Notes: a model not told the origin generated them from the letters alone. A DNA stretch of 64,000 nt from Steromphala cineraria (GCA_916613615.1 OU744726.1:62574987-62638986), one strand, 5' to 3'; positions 45,701 through 56,431 are shown, counted from the first letter of the stretch. A program made the numbers and translations.

Positions 45701-48700
45701 TCCGCCTATGGCGTAGAGACAGTCGTTACACACAGCGGCGGCGAAGTTGCTTCTGGCAGTGTTCATGTCAGCCACAGCCGTCCACTGCTTCAAGCGCGGG
45801 TCGTACTTCTCAACTGTAACACAGGTAAAGGTTGCAACTCATGGTCAGAACTCTGGGATATATGGGTATGAATATTGTACTGATTCTCGGCTGTATAATG
45901 GCGATTAGTCATGTGTCTGTGACAAGATGGATTGACTGACCCGCCAGTTTTATATTTTGATTGTCCTGTTTAGGACATTAGGACTGACCTTCCTTGTGTT
46001 TTCCTTGTCATTTCTCCATCGAAATATGATTTCAAATGTCATGATTATATATATATATCTCTGCCAATGAAATCACAGGAACCCGATATCGTAAATAAAA
46101 TGTAGGTAAAACGTAGATTAGAAAGACCCACCCCTCTATATAATTGAGTATAGAGGGGTGGGTCTTTCTTATCTACGTTTTACCTACATTTTATTTACGA
46201 TATCGGTTTCCTGTGAATGAAATGCTATGTTTACGATACTATTGCCCAAATGACTGAAAAACCCTCGTTCTCACTCGGGAAATACTTAAATATAAATATA
46301 TTGCGAAAACATAGTATTTAATGTCCTCAAAAATTATTACGATACGATTCTTTAAGCAATATTACGAAAAGGAAGAAACATTTAAGCATTCTTAAAAGAA
46401 ACACAATCGAGAGTTTCTGATTAAACCTCACCCGACTTGAGGCGGCGATGTCCGCTGAAGCCTCCGAGCGCGTACACGTGGTGGTTGTACTTGGCGAAGA
46501 CGACGCCGCTGCGTGGAGTTGAAAGAGGCTCGATGTCCGTCCACTGGTCAGTCGCTGGGTCGTACGCTTCGGTCGTGTCCAGACAAGTGTTGCCGTTGAA
46601 GCCTCCTCCCACATACAGCTGACCTTGAGGTGGAAATATATCATGTCAGTGCAACTGTCCCACAATATTTACATTACTGTTTACATTTAATTAACATAAA
46701 TAGCAATCAATGTATCATTCGACTTTAATCTTTCGCTTAAAATGGGTAAATACTTTCTTTACATCATTACAAATGAAGATCGGGCAAATCTTTTTTCAAA
46801 AGAAATATCTTAGTTCTTTTATAGACCACACGAACTATAACATTGGTTAATCAAATTGCTGACAATCGTTCATAATAATTTTCATAGGGCAAACATTTCT
46901 ACGTCATAAACATGTCCGGAATATCGATATGGCCCCAGCTATCCCTTAGGAAATTGCATGTAATTAGACACAGGTGCCCTTACAATATTGGTAGTGGGGC
47001 ATGAATAATAAAATTACACTCTTAGTACATTAACAGAGCTCGTTTGGAACAATTAAAATAATCGGAGCAGACTCTTACCGTCAAGGGCGCATGCGCCAGC
47101 GTCGCTTCTAACATGCTTCATAGATGCGATGACCATCCACTGATTCTCTACCGGGTTATACGCCTCCGCAGAATTGTGCCTTGCGTAACCATCGAATCCG
47201 CCGCATGCGTAGATCCAGCCATCCAGCGCGGCTGCACAGACGTAGCAGCGTTTGTTGTGCATCGGCGCTACTTCCGTCCAAGTTTTTTCTACGCAGTCGA
47301 ACTTTCTCGTCTGGTTGAGATAGAAAGTGGCAGTGTAACCTCCGATGACGTACACGCTTCGGTCGATTGCGACGAGTGCGTGATACGCGATGTTGTGTTC
47401 GAATGCGTACTTTCCGTTTCTGTACCTAAAAGGAATTGATAAATCGAGATATAGCACGGTCCTTGATTATTTGTATAGGTAAACTATTATCTGTGCGTGA
47501 GAATCGTAGGTATTGCGGACTGAGAACGCGTCGTGAGAGATGCTTTTAGAGATTTAATTATCATAGACTATAAAACTGCCAATATTGACAATTAGATAAT
47601 GAAAGATGTACGGGGTATTTACATTGACGGTGTAAACATGTGTTTTTAAACTCCCCTAGGTATATGAAATAGTGCCCCTCACCTTTTTTTGTCCGAATAC
47701 GAAACTTATATTGATATTCTCATTAATAATCTACCTTTCCTGTTGGTATTTTTCATGATTTTAAAGTTAAACTATAACAATTGACATACCATCTCTCTGC
47801 TTTTACATCATATGTTTCCATCATGTTACAAACACCGTCCCGACACCATCCCCCCAAGACGAAAATCACTTCATGAGGAATCCTAGGGCGGAGAAGCGGA
47901 TTGGTGATGCCCTGAAATAACGGTCTGCAGTTCTGGGAATTGATTTCACAAAGCCGGTATCCTTTCCTCACGAGGCATGTGCATGCTTGAGAGAACCTGA
48001 TGTCATCATTGTTGAGCAGACATTCTTCGTACGTCTGCTTCTGGACAAACCCTAAGCGAACAGACGACAACAGATTGAACCAGTGTTGCTTCCGGACTTC
48101 CGGATTGAAGTTTATCCAGTTGACGATAGCTTCAACTGCTTCATCTTCTTCGTACAAGTTTAGATGGTCCGCTTTCAAGATTTCACACAATTCTGTTTCC
48201 GAAAGGGTTTGAAATTCTGAAAAAGCCGTCACTGCACTGAAGTTTTTGAGAATAAAATGAAAAGTTTCAGCTGACATCGACTTGCAATGGAAATACCTTG
48301 CCAGCTTCCAAATCCCTAGAACATTGTCTGCGTACATATTTTCACGCAGAAAGTCACAACACTGTTTCACAAGTCCATGTACGTGAAGCCTATCTGCAGC
48401 ACATAGAATATTTTCGATGTTCGAACCATTTAGCTCTGTGTCCTGCAAATAGGCATAACGGACAATGGATTCCATATCGGAATGATTTATTCCTGGAATT
48501 TCAATGACAGATTGTCCGGATTCTTTCATCTTGAGAGTGAACAAGGCACGGAAGTAATGACTACAGCTCGCCATTACTGCTCTGTGAACATAGATTTTCT
48601 TACCTTCGTCTGGGAAATTAATGATTACATCACAGAATAACCCTTTAAGTCTCATGTCATTCAGTTGAGAGTGAAACTCCTTTGCAAAATCTTCCATTAT

Positions 48701-48763
48701 ATCTTCCATTTTTGTTGTGTTTTTGTGACAAGGCAAGCTAGTTTCATGAAGCGACACCATCAT
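42724..48763 (-). CDS. KLHL10: KLHL10-like BTB-BACK-Kelch protein, 5 exons, 607 aa
   Basis: Exons (minus): 47790-48763, 47079-47425, 46432-46623, 45694-45813, 42724-42914. Each is bounded by GT/AG and phases add to 1824 nt. The BTB domain is about residues 35-140 (LFCDVIINF...VHRAVMASCSHYFRALF), BACK about 145-245, and six Kelch blades from about 300 on, with GGW, GGY, GGF double glycines (CGGFDGY, GGGFNGN, GGFSGH, GGYDG). The last blade closes in exon 5 (RVEHYDLFEDEW). Length and motif wording (APMH..RCYV, YACGGFDGY) match vertebrate KLHL10, about 608 aa. In mammals KLHL10 is a CUL3 ubiquitin-ligase adaptor of spermatids; the same role is inferred here. The first in-frame ATG is 48763; the longer ORF starts at a GTG. 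Intron 4 (2.8 kb) is full of palindromes. Confidence 0.93.
43263..43335. repeat. Four TTCCGTAC motifs spaced ~21 bp
   Basis: AATTCCGTAC occurs at 43263, 43284 and 43326, and TATTCCGTAC at 43306. Spacings are 21, 22 and 20 bp, with unrelated sequence between motifs. A further TTCCGTAC is at about 43087. Located in KLHL10 intron 4. Confidence 0.8.
44284..44374. repeat. ~33-bp tandem repeat carrying CRE palindromes
   Basis: Three units of 'gacgtcacaatgctatgacgtcat.aacac.ac' type. Each contains one or two TGACGTCA-like sequences (exact copies at 44299 and 44333). Located in KLHL10 intron 4. Confidence 0.8.
44460..44602. repeat. Palindrome with TCGG-rich loop
   Basis: Left GAACCTCACCCTCGTGTCTTCTGATATCA..., right ...TGATATCAGAAGACACTTGGGTGAGATTC. 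Inner arms 'tatcaacac.cgttgata' type also pair, and the centre is a smaller palindrome 'atatcctcggcaagcctcggatat'. Confidence 0.88.
44613..44707. repeat. Palindrome, GTGTCCATGACATACTATGT arms (copy 1)
   Basis: GTGTCCATGACATACTATGT...TTACGAC pairs with GTCGTAAATATAGCATGTCATGGACAC. The loop contains 'cgagtaagggcgaggga'. A near-identical palindrome is at 44823-44942. Confidence 0.9.
44823..44942. repeat. Palindrome, GTGTCCATGACATACTATGT arms (copy 2)
   Basis: Near-perfect arms extend from GTGTCCATGACATACTATGT through 'ttacgacacgagtgcctaaatatta'. The loop is 'tttcccgagcgagagcgaggga'. Both copies are followed by the same downstream sequence ('cgaatt.aatattct.tttattacc', 'acttctcagcatagg'), so the pair arose by a ~210-bp tandem duplication. 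Confidence 0.92.
45491..45628. repeat. Palindrome with 'ctcgctttcgctcg' loop
   Basis: Left ATACTAAACT...CCATTTAATACTATTTTTATTAAACTCGTGAATGAT and its inverse complement ending TTTAGTAT. The right end lies 66 bp downstream of KLHL10 exon 4 on that gene's strand. Confidence 0.9.
46074..46215. mobile_element. hAT-like foldback element with 8-bp target duplication
   Basis: The arms CACAGGAACCCGATATCGTA... and ...TACGATATCGGTTTCCTGTG pair over about 65 bp with only a few mismatches around a loop 'tataattgagta'. Exact 8-bp direct repeats AATGAAAT flank it (46066-46073 and 46216-46223). An 8-bp duplication and a CA-GG terminus fit hAT-type MITEs. It lies in KLHL10 intron 3, between exons 4 and 3. 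Confidence 0.9.
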
Positions 48764-48774
48764 GCCGTTATCAT

Positions 48775-48875
48775 TGACGTCAAGGCAGCAAAGCAACACA
48801 AACGCGTGACGTCACAATCGCCGTCACTATGCGACGTGATAAACAAGTGTTTTTGCTGTTTTTTATATTTTCGTT
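48775..48875 (-). promoter_or_regulatory. Two perfect CRE palindromes and TATA-like box before KLHL10 ATG
   Basis: TGACGTCA occurs at 48775-48782 (12 bp upstream of the ATG) and at 48807-48814. A third, weaker CGTCAC/GTGACG lies at 48823. An AATATAAAAAA stretch is at about 48862-48872. CREM/CREB-family factors bind this site; in mammals CREM drives many spermatid genes, which would suit a KLHL10 promoter. Functional use is inferred. Confidence 0.55.
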
Positions 48876-48899
48876 TCCCGAACATTTGGTGGCTAAATT

Positions 48900-50540
48900 T
48901 GTATGATCATTTCATGATCTGAAGGGGCGTTGATGCTTTTTTCAATTTTGGGAAAAATTTAACGTTTTTTATTCATCTTTTGACACAATATATTGCAATA
49001 TGTATTTTTTATTCAACATCATTTTATATAGGCCTCAGCGTGTTTATAAATAATATGATAATAAAAGCTTACAGGGAAGTTGTATTATATTCAGCAGGAT
49101 GACAAACATGTTACAAATAACAATGAATTTTATTGTTTGTATTCAATCATTTATTCATTCCTGTTATTTACAGTTAATAAAACAAAATAGATATATCCCA
49201 AATGAAAGCTGTACGAATAATAAACAAACATTGCCTCATTTCTGGAGGTGTTGGCGATGTGATACAATTGTGAAAATATGTAAATTCTTTATTTATAAAT
49301 GTACATAACACTGAATAGTATATTCAAAATAGTTCGGGTATAATATATATTTACGTATACATTCCTGAATGGCCCTGTTGGCATTTGACATGGCATCTTT
49401 TTAACTTTAAATTTAACTTTAAATCTTTGGTATCTTACGTAACGAGGCGATAAACGAAACACCAATTTTGGAAAATATCACAAGTTGTCTTTTCTCAACC
49501 GCTGCCGAAATATGGGAACTTATTGTTTCTGCATTAGCTTCAATTAAATAACATCAACAATTCGCTCACTTTATTGATATACCTCTGTTATAATCACTAT
49601 CACAAAATTGTTAGATCATGTATAAACAAGATACATGCAGATCAAGTTGCGCACGTGAATACGTGTAGTTTCACATCAAATTGTATCTATCATATCTTCA
49701 TTCTTAACATGTATATACAAATGTGAACTGTTGGGTTATACAAAGAAAGATAATATTTGTATTTACACCCTGTGTGAGCGTGTACGCCAGAGCTATATTC
49801 ACAGAAGGGAAATGTACGTTCCCAAATGCTGGCGGTAAGTTTCGTGTTGTCTGTTGTAAGTAGAATTTTATTCAATATCTAATAATATATACACTTTTAA
49901 GCAGAGATATTTCATGCTGTTAATGAGCATTCAATGCATTATAAGTTCACCAAGTTGCTAGCATTAATTCAATGCATAGAATTATCCGATTAGACATTTA
50001 TTGAACTGCCGTCAGTGATACACGTTTGAATTTCGGATTTCAGTCACAAATACTATGACACCAACTGATCCACGTGTTTTAAAGTTCTGTCATACTTTTT
50101 TATGTCGCATTATAAGTAATCTGATGAAACATAAAGACATGAAAACGCAGCATTTCTGGTTTAAAGATAACACTGTGAACGCTTCCAAGATATGCGTGAA
50201 TTGAGAACAACCAACACACGACCACGTGGGAATGAAAATCTGTAATTTTCTTCACAGTCCAGGAACGCATTGACTTCAAATTTTACAGATACTCTTATCA
50301 CTACCTTTAACACTTACTGTTACTGCAGTACCAGCTCTAAATGTAGAATTGATAACAATTGGTATTGATTTGAATGTTGCCCATGCGTGAAAGGTGACTA
50401 TGTGGTTGAACTATCACGTGGTGTGCTACAAAGTAAAATAACAAGTCAAGTTGTTAGACTATTAATCTGTGACATCTTGGAACATATTCAGGCAATTGTC
50501 CTATAATATAATTTTCAGCTGACTTGCTAGATAACAATCG
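48900..50540. other. Gene-free AT-rich DNA
   Basis: No coding exon or structured repeat was recognised. The 69- and 61-codon ORFs here have no domain or context. Confidence 0.5.
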
Positions 50541-50547
50541 TTAACAA

Positions 50548-50960
50548 TTGAAAATGATCCAAAGCTTTCGAATTCAGCCTTTACGAAGTCTGCACGAAGA
50601 CAACACGGTGGCAGCACGACGTCGTAACGGGAGTAGACTAGGATTATTGAAGTTAATGGTAAATGAGGAAAGAAAGATGTCAATAGAAAGAAACCAAAGA
50701 CTCTGTCCATTATGTAAAGATGCAGTTGAAAACGAAGTCCATTTCATGTTTATCTGTAAACCATATGATGAAATCAGAAATAAATTTCTACCTGATTATT
50801 ACCGGTCAAAATCCCCGGAAGTAACCTTTAGGTCATTAGTATCATCATGTGATGAACAAAATATTAAAAAATTGTCTTTGTATATAAAATATGCTTGTAA
50901 GTTAAGAGATGAATTGTTAAACAAATAATTACAATAAACTTGACTTGACTTTGGAGTACG
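50548..50960 (+). pseudogene. 3' end of a second non-LTR retrotransposon
   Basis: The 126-codon ORF carries the post-RT finger RLCPLC...VENEVHFMFICKPY (C-x2-C...H-x4-C) preceded by RRRNGSRLGLLKLMVNEERK, and ends LRDELLNK. The tail is an 'aataaacttgacttgactt' run. It has the same architecture as 22440-23395 but belongs to a different subfamily by sequence. It is 5'-truncated and lacks RT. Confidence 0.75.
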
Positions 50961-51402
50961 ATTCATATGCGATGCATAAACATCACGTGACCTCAGGGAG
51001 TCAGCTCGAAAGAGTATCATGGCTGCACAATTCGATTGTATTAAACGACCTTACGACTATTTATCATCAAGATATTGTATTATTCTTCCTGGGCATCACA
51101 TGAACGTTTAAAAATCAACTTTGTTAACTGGAGCCGTGTTCATCGAGAATGAATCGCAAAGTTGCCGGGACTATCGTGAAACATCTTATTACAGTCGTTA
51201 GAGTTTTCATAGCTCCAGCGCAAAATCGGCATTGCAGGGGCGTTTTTTGGTATGTCAAAAATATTCTGAAAATCTATGCGTATATATATTTTCTTGATGC
51301 AATCGTGTCACGATCTTGCCGTTCGTACTACAGTAGCTACGAATCCGTGTCGTCATCGTATTACCTTCGTGTGGTCATCTGTTCAATGGGCGCGTTTTAC
51401 TT

Positions 51403-51581
51403 AAGAAATAACGTTCGCTCTACCCCAATGTGTTTTGTAATAAAGTATAGTTTTGCCCTGAACTATTATAGTGAAAGCACGAGGACGGACCTGTAGTCCG
51501 AGTGCTTTAACGTTGTAATAGTTCAGGGCAAAACTTTACTTTATTACAAAACACATTGGGGTAGAGCGAACTTTATTTCTT
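51403..51581. repeat. Long palindrome (~80-bp arms)
   Basis: Left AAGAAATAACGTTCGCTCTACCCC...AATGTGTTTTGTAATAAAGT...GCCCTGAACTATTA and its inverse complement ending GTAGAGCGAACTTTATTTCTT. The loop is 'cgaggacggacctgtagtccgag', itself a hairpin. Confidence 0.92.
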
Positions 51582-51589
51582 TTCTAAGA

Positions 51590-52125
51590 TACAAAACTTA
51601 TTTGCAGGGAAGTATAAACATTCTTATAATTTCAAATTAAAATATTGTTAAAATAACTTAGATTATAATATCCATGAACAGGGCTAACTGCTGGCTATTC
51701 CATGTTTAGAACTCACCCCCTATCTAAAAAATATTGTTTATTGGTGAAACAGTTGATTATGTAAATGTAGCATTTTTATTTTCTCATTTATAAAGTTTAC
51801 AATTGTATTCTCTTGTTATTTGTTCATTGTTCAAACAAAACAAAAATAGCAGACAACTCATGTCTAATAACTCATGTCTAATAAAACGTTACTTTTGAAC
51901 AGTCAAGTTGTGCGATCATGCAATGCGAGCCACACTGCCCATATAAGGCGTATCACGTGATATTGACATTCCACAAAGAATTATGGGTATGTTTGTCAGG
52001 AAGCGTGGTAGATCGCGATCTATCGTTCTTTTTTTCTGTTGTCATAAAAGTTAAAGTTGATGGTACTACCGCTAGTATTAGCTGACTGGAGGAGCTGTAC
52101 ACCATGAAAAGGAGTACAATATACA
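51590..52125. other. Gene-free DNA
   Basis: Nothing coding was recognised. A short repeat 'actcatgtctaataa' occurs twice at 51857-51885. Confidence 0.45.
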
Positions 52126-52130
52126 CATAA

Positions 52131-52207
52131 TTACTCATGGTGAGGTCATTATTTGAAATACAAGGACTCGAGACCGGACTCCCGAATAATGACCTCACCA
52201 TGAGTAA
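52131..52207. repeat. Palindrome TTACTCATGGTGAGGTCATT
   Basis: Perfect 20-nt arms (TTACTCATGGTGAGGTCATT and its inverse) enclose about 37 nt that include 'ctcgagaccggactcccg'. Confidence 0.88.
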
Positions 52208-52439
52208 CTAAGTGTTTTATTATACCGAAATTCCCTTTTCCACAAATTTGTTGTGCATGTGTTTCATGTGTAACGTCAAAACAAAGCGACACGTAACAGA
52301 TGCAATCATGTGACAAATCACGGGACCAGTCAATATCTCAGGTCAGTGTCACCAATTTCTGTCACAAAACTGACCTCCTCACGGATAGCCGGGGTCAGTG
52401 TGCAGATATATTTTTCAATCACGTGATGAGAACTGACCA

Positions 52440-53688
52440 ATGATATTCTTACAAATTTAATAGAGGTATAATAAATATAGTTACCCTTCACCTGAATACA
52501 CTTATTCCATTTCTCTTTAAGACATTTGATGCCGCTTTTGTAGAAGTCTTCCGTTTGCCCCCTAACCACGCCTCTGTGGCAGCTTTGACGTCTTCGTCAT
52601 CCCGGAAGTGCCTTCCACGTAGGGCGGATTTCAGGTTTCTGAACAGGAAGTAGTCACTGGGGGCTAGGTCTGGGCTGTAGGGTGGGTGGTTAAGCTGTTC
52701 GAATCCACATTCACGTATAGCGGCCTGTGCAACTCTTGACTTGTGGATTGGAGCGTTGTCATGCAAAATCAGAACACCACGTGTCAACATTCCACGGCGT
52801 TTCTGTCGAATTGTCTTTCGCAATTCTTGCATTAGGTTGGCATAATATTGACCATTCATTGTAGTTTTGGTTGGCAAGTAATCAATTAATAATCTGCCTT
52901 TTGCATCCCAAAAGATTGTCGCCATAACCTTGCCAGCTGATGGTTGAGTGCGAAACTTCAGGGGAGGCGGTGAACTCGGGTGCTTCCATTGCTTGGATTC
53001 CAGCTTAGTTTCCGGGTCCCAGTGGTGGATCCAGGTTTCGTCACCTGTCACCAGACGAGACAAAAACCTGGCTTCATCCGCATTAAACCGATCCAGGAGC
53101 TCCATGCAACTTTCGGTTCTTTTCTGGCGATCTTGTGCTGTGAGGTTTCTGGGTACCCATCTTGCAGATACCTTGGACATACCAAGATGGTCATGAATTA
53201 TTTTTTCAACACTTCCAACTGATATCTGGAATTCCAAAGACAGTTCAGAACACGGCGGTCAGCTAAAATTCGTCTTTCGATAGCGGCAATAACTTCCGGT
53301 CGGGTGACTTCAGTTGGCCTGCCTGACCGTGGGTCATCGTCTAAGGACTCCCTGCCCCGCTTGAACTGAAGAGACCAGCGACAAACTGTTGAAAAGTTAG
53401 GAGCATCCTTACCCATCACATTACACATACGATTATGTATTTCTGTAGCTTTGCATCCCTCTTTAGTAAGGAACTTGATCACAGCGCGTTGTTCATGTTT
53501 GAGAGAATCCATGATTATGGAGACCCCTAGGTCAGCGCAGCTATTATATCTAAATAATTGTTATGTCTAGAAATTGTTTTGACATGTGTCAATGTTATGT
53601 TTTGACTATAGTAACACCTGCTATAAGCTGACACTGTTTATGTAAACACCAATGCCCCGCTTGCAACACTTATTGAACGCCCCTCGTA
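52440..53688 (-). pseudogene. mariner transposon, transposase broken by two frameshifts
   Basis: ATG at 53512. The N-terminal helix-turn-helix part (HEQRAVIKFL...TVCRWSLQFKRGR, then DDDPRSGRPTE) runs to about 53225, where a one-base shift breaks the frame. The catalytic part continues from 53237 to about 52572 with TGDETW, ILHDNAPIHKS and PDLAPSDYFLF. The second and third Asp are separated by exactly 34 residues (DD34D, mariner type). A second one-base shift in a G run (about 52560) precedes the C-terminus QTEDFYKSGIKCLKEKW. A terminal repeat TACGAGGGGCGTTCAATAAG lies at 53669-53688 (minus). The matching 3' repeat was not found, so the left end is truncated. The catalytic residues are intact. 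Confidence 0.9.
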
Positions 53689-53694
53689 TGTGAC

Positions 53695-54385
53695 ACGTTG
53701 CTTGGCAGAGACGGTTGACGTGTGTCAACGTCACAAATGCTACGGGGCGCCGTGACCTGACGTGGAATGTCAACGTGGTCACTCGATAAGCATGTCGGAG
53801 GCAGAGCATTGGTCGCAGCGTTGTTCCCCTGTAAGATGGAGTTGTTATGTAGCTTTTCAACAACTGCTCATGTCTGTGACCAGTGACGGACATGATACCA
53901 AGGGCCCCAACCCCGGCTTCAGAAGCGCCATGTTGATTGATAGAACCGAGACCAAAGGTTACCATGGACACGCGTGATAACGAGGGGGCAGCTGGGAAGA
54001 GCGGATGGCATCATTCAATTGTTACGTCATGTAAAAACTATACCTTTATTGTCTGATAAAGTACTTTTTTTTCGATTGTTCTAACCGCTAGGCATCTTCG
54101 AAATGCAAATAAAATCGAATGACATCATCGTAGTGATCGGTATACGAAGGCAATACGAACACAACACGAATTCACACGACGGTACCTCGATAGCCATGCG
54201 AAAGGGGATCGAGATGGAGACACGGATGCAACACGAAAATGGCATCAACAATTTGCTCACTTCCCCGATGTTGCCGCCGAAATTAGAAAAACTCTTGCGG
54301 CGGCCAAAAGATGACTTAATCCAATTCGTGATTCCATCTTTTGAAAAATTCGGCTAAGTGTGAAGCGTCCTTTACAGATGGCAAG
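53695..54385. other. No supported gene
   Basis: The 116-codon minus ORF at 53621-53971 runs through the mariner end and has no domain. 54100-54385 may be the decayed N-terminal half of the Tc1 relic that follows, but I could not match it. Confidence 0.4.
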
Positions 54386-54390
54386 TGCGG

Positions 54391-55005
54391 CAATGGCAAC
54401 GAGTTCTGTTTTCTGATGAAAGTCGTCCACAGAGCTGATGGCAGGGAACGGGTATACAGTCGGGCAGGGGAACGTTTGGCACGGTGAATATGGTGGAGGT
54501 GGTGTTATGGTTTGGAGTGGGATCTGTTGAAACCCGAAAACCCGTTGAGTGATTGTGCAAGGAAATCTCAATGCGCGTGGGTATGTTAGACAGATTTTGC
54601 AGTTAGTTGCTGTACCCTTCCAACAGCATGACCAAATATAAAACCTGTTGATCTAAATTTATTTAGAATGGGTACATACATTCATTCAGAATCAACGTTA
54701 ACCCCAGAGTGTCATCTTTCAACAGGACAATGCGAGACCCCACACTGCCAGAGAGACCCATGACTTTCTGCAGAGAAATAACGTCGATGTTTTGCCGTGG
54801 CCTGCCTACTTACCGGATATGAATCCTATTGGACAGACAAATCAGAAGACGACGACAACTTCTACAGAATAGACAACAAGTAGTACAAGCACTGATGGAA
54901 GAGTGGAACCGCATTGCCAATAAGGTCATTCGCCATTTGACAACGTCCATGAGGAGGCGTTTGAGGGCATGTATCGACACAGAGGGTGGTCACACCCGTT
55001 ACTGA
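54391..55005 (+). pseudogene. Tc1-like transposase relic
   Basis: In shifting frames: QWQRVLFSDES (54391-54423, first catalytic Asp), then RERVYSRAGERL-like and GGGGVMVWSGI (about 54490-54525), FQQDNARPHTARETHDFLQR (about 54719), PAYLPDMNPI (about 54805), and a clean C-terminus DRQIRRRRQLLQNRQQVVQA...RACIDTEGGHTRY with TGA at 55003-55005. About ten bases are missing after PDMNPI, removing the catalytic Glu and the HLW motif. Many frameshifts. Not functional. Confidence 0.85.
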
Positions 55006-55026
55006 CTCTCTTGTTAATGAATGATC

Positions 55027-55632
55027 CAAGTAGACAAACTCCAAAAAATTCAAAACGCTGCAGCAAGGATAGAACTCCAAGATCATGCCATATTACACCC
55101 GTGCTTAAGGATTTGCATTGGCTTTAAGGCGAGGATCAACTTCAAAGTCCTTTGTATCACTTACAAATGTCAAACTTATGAGGCACCAGCATACCTTGTA
55201 AACATGATAGAGGATTACATTCCCGCGAAATCTCTCCGATCTCAGAATCTGAATCTTCTCAAAATACCAAAATATAATAATACCAGTTTTGGACAGAAAT
55301 CCTATAGTAATGCTGCTCCTCGACTTTGGAACCAACTTCCTCACGCCATCAAGATGTCTTCAACTTTGACTGTTTTTAAAACGAAACTGAAAAATTACCT
55401 ATTTTCAAACTGTTATTCATAGACATTATTTCTCTATATTTCCCTGCAGAATTTAACAACTGACTTTATATGCTGCAAATATTCATATTTTATCATTCAT
55501 GCTCTTTCTCATACTTTCAATTTCATTCTTATGATATCAATCATTACCTTGCATTTTCATATACTATGCGCTTTGAGCATGCAACTTGTGTATGGATATA
55601 GCGCTATACAAATATTCATTATTATCATTATC
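55027..55632 (+). pseudogene. CR1/L2-type non-LTR retrotransposon 3' end
   Basis: KLQKIQNAAAR starts a typical post-RT tail. ITPVLKDLHWL is present at about 55090 in a shifted frame. FKVLCITYK, APAYLVNMI, PAKSLRSQN and NAAPRLWNQLPHAIK...FKTKLKNYLF follow to the stop at 55420-55422. The 3' tail reads 'atagcgctatacaaatattc attattatcattat', the usual L2-like terminus. 5'-truncated, with at least two frameshifts. It directly abuts the Tc1 relic and may be inserted into it. Confidence 0.85.
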
Positions 55633-56431
55633 CAGTGACTCATAAAAACTCGGCCTCGGTATATTCTGTCACAACAGATTTCGAGATAATCTCACCACAT
55701 GTGTGTTTGAGGATCAAGATGTAAGAGACGCTTAACAAAGAACTTGCACTTTTGTTAATTAAATCGTAATTGGTTGTTGATTGTGATGAATTAAAGTTAT
55801 GGAAGAAATGTTGTTGTTTGGCTTTGTTACATGCTGTCAAAATAGCCATATACTAACTTTTGACCGTCAGTGTATGTCATTTATCACACCCCAAAATTCC
55901 AAAGACCAGTCTCCAATATTTCAGATAATTAATTCAAAAGGATTACTGTTGAGATAGACATAAAACCAGAGACTGATTTGTTTGTTCGTTGAGCAGAGTT
56001 TGTATTTAATGAATGTTAATCACCACAAAACATTGTGTTTGAAAGAAACCAGGTGGTCAGGCTCTCTGAAAATGAAAAACTGTGGTTCCCAATTGTTTAT
56101 TGAGTTTTTTGATAATAATGTTCATCCTGTTTCCATGTATGTCATAATGTTTATATCTAACATCACATTTCATATTTTTCACTGCGAACCTGTTTTTATT
56201 TTTTTAAATTATAATATACAGTTTATTGACAATCTAGTTTAAACAATATGTTAAAGTATACGCCCCAATGTCAGCTATCACGAATCATTACAGCTTTTCT
56301 TCCACTAGATGCAGTTTATTGAGTACAGAACGTCACTTTATACGTCATTTTTTTATACTTCACTATCAAAATTTCATTTACAAGTTATTTCAAATTTTGA
56401 AAAGCGTTATTTGTTTTTGGAATATTTCATG

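Noticed and set aside
47113..47439. 108-aa plus-strand ORF
   Set aside because: Antisense of KLHL10 exon 2.
54257..54571. 104-aa minus ORF
   Set aside because: Antisense of the Tc1 relic.
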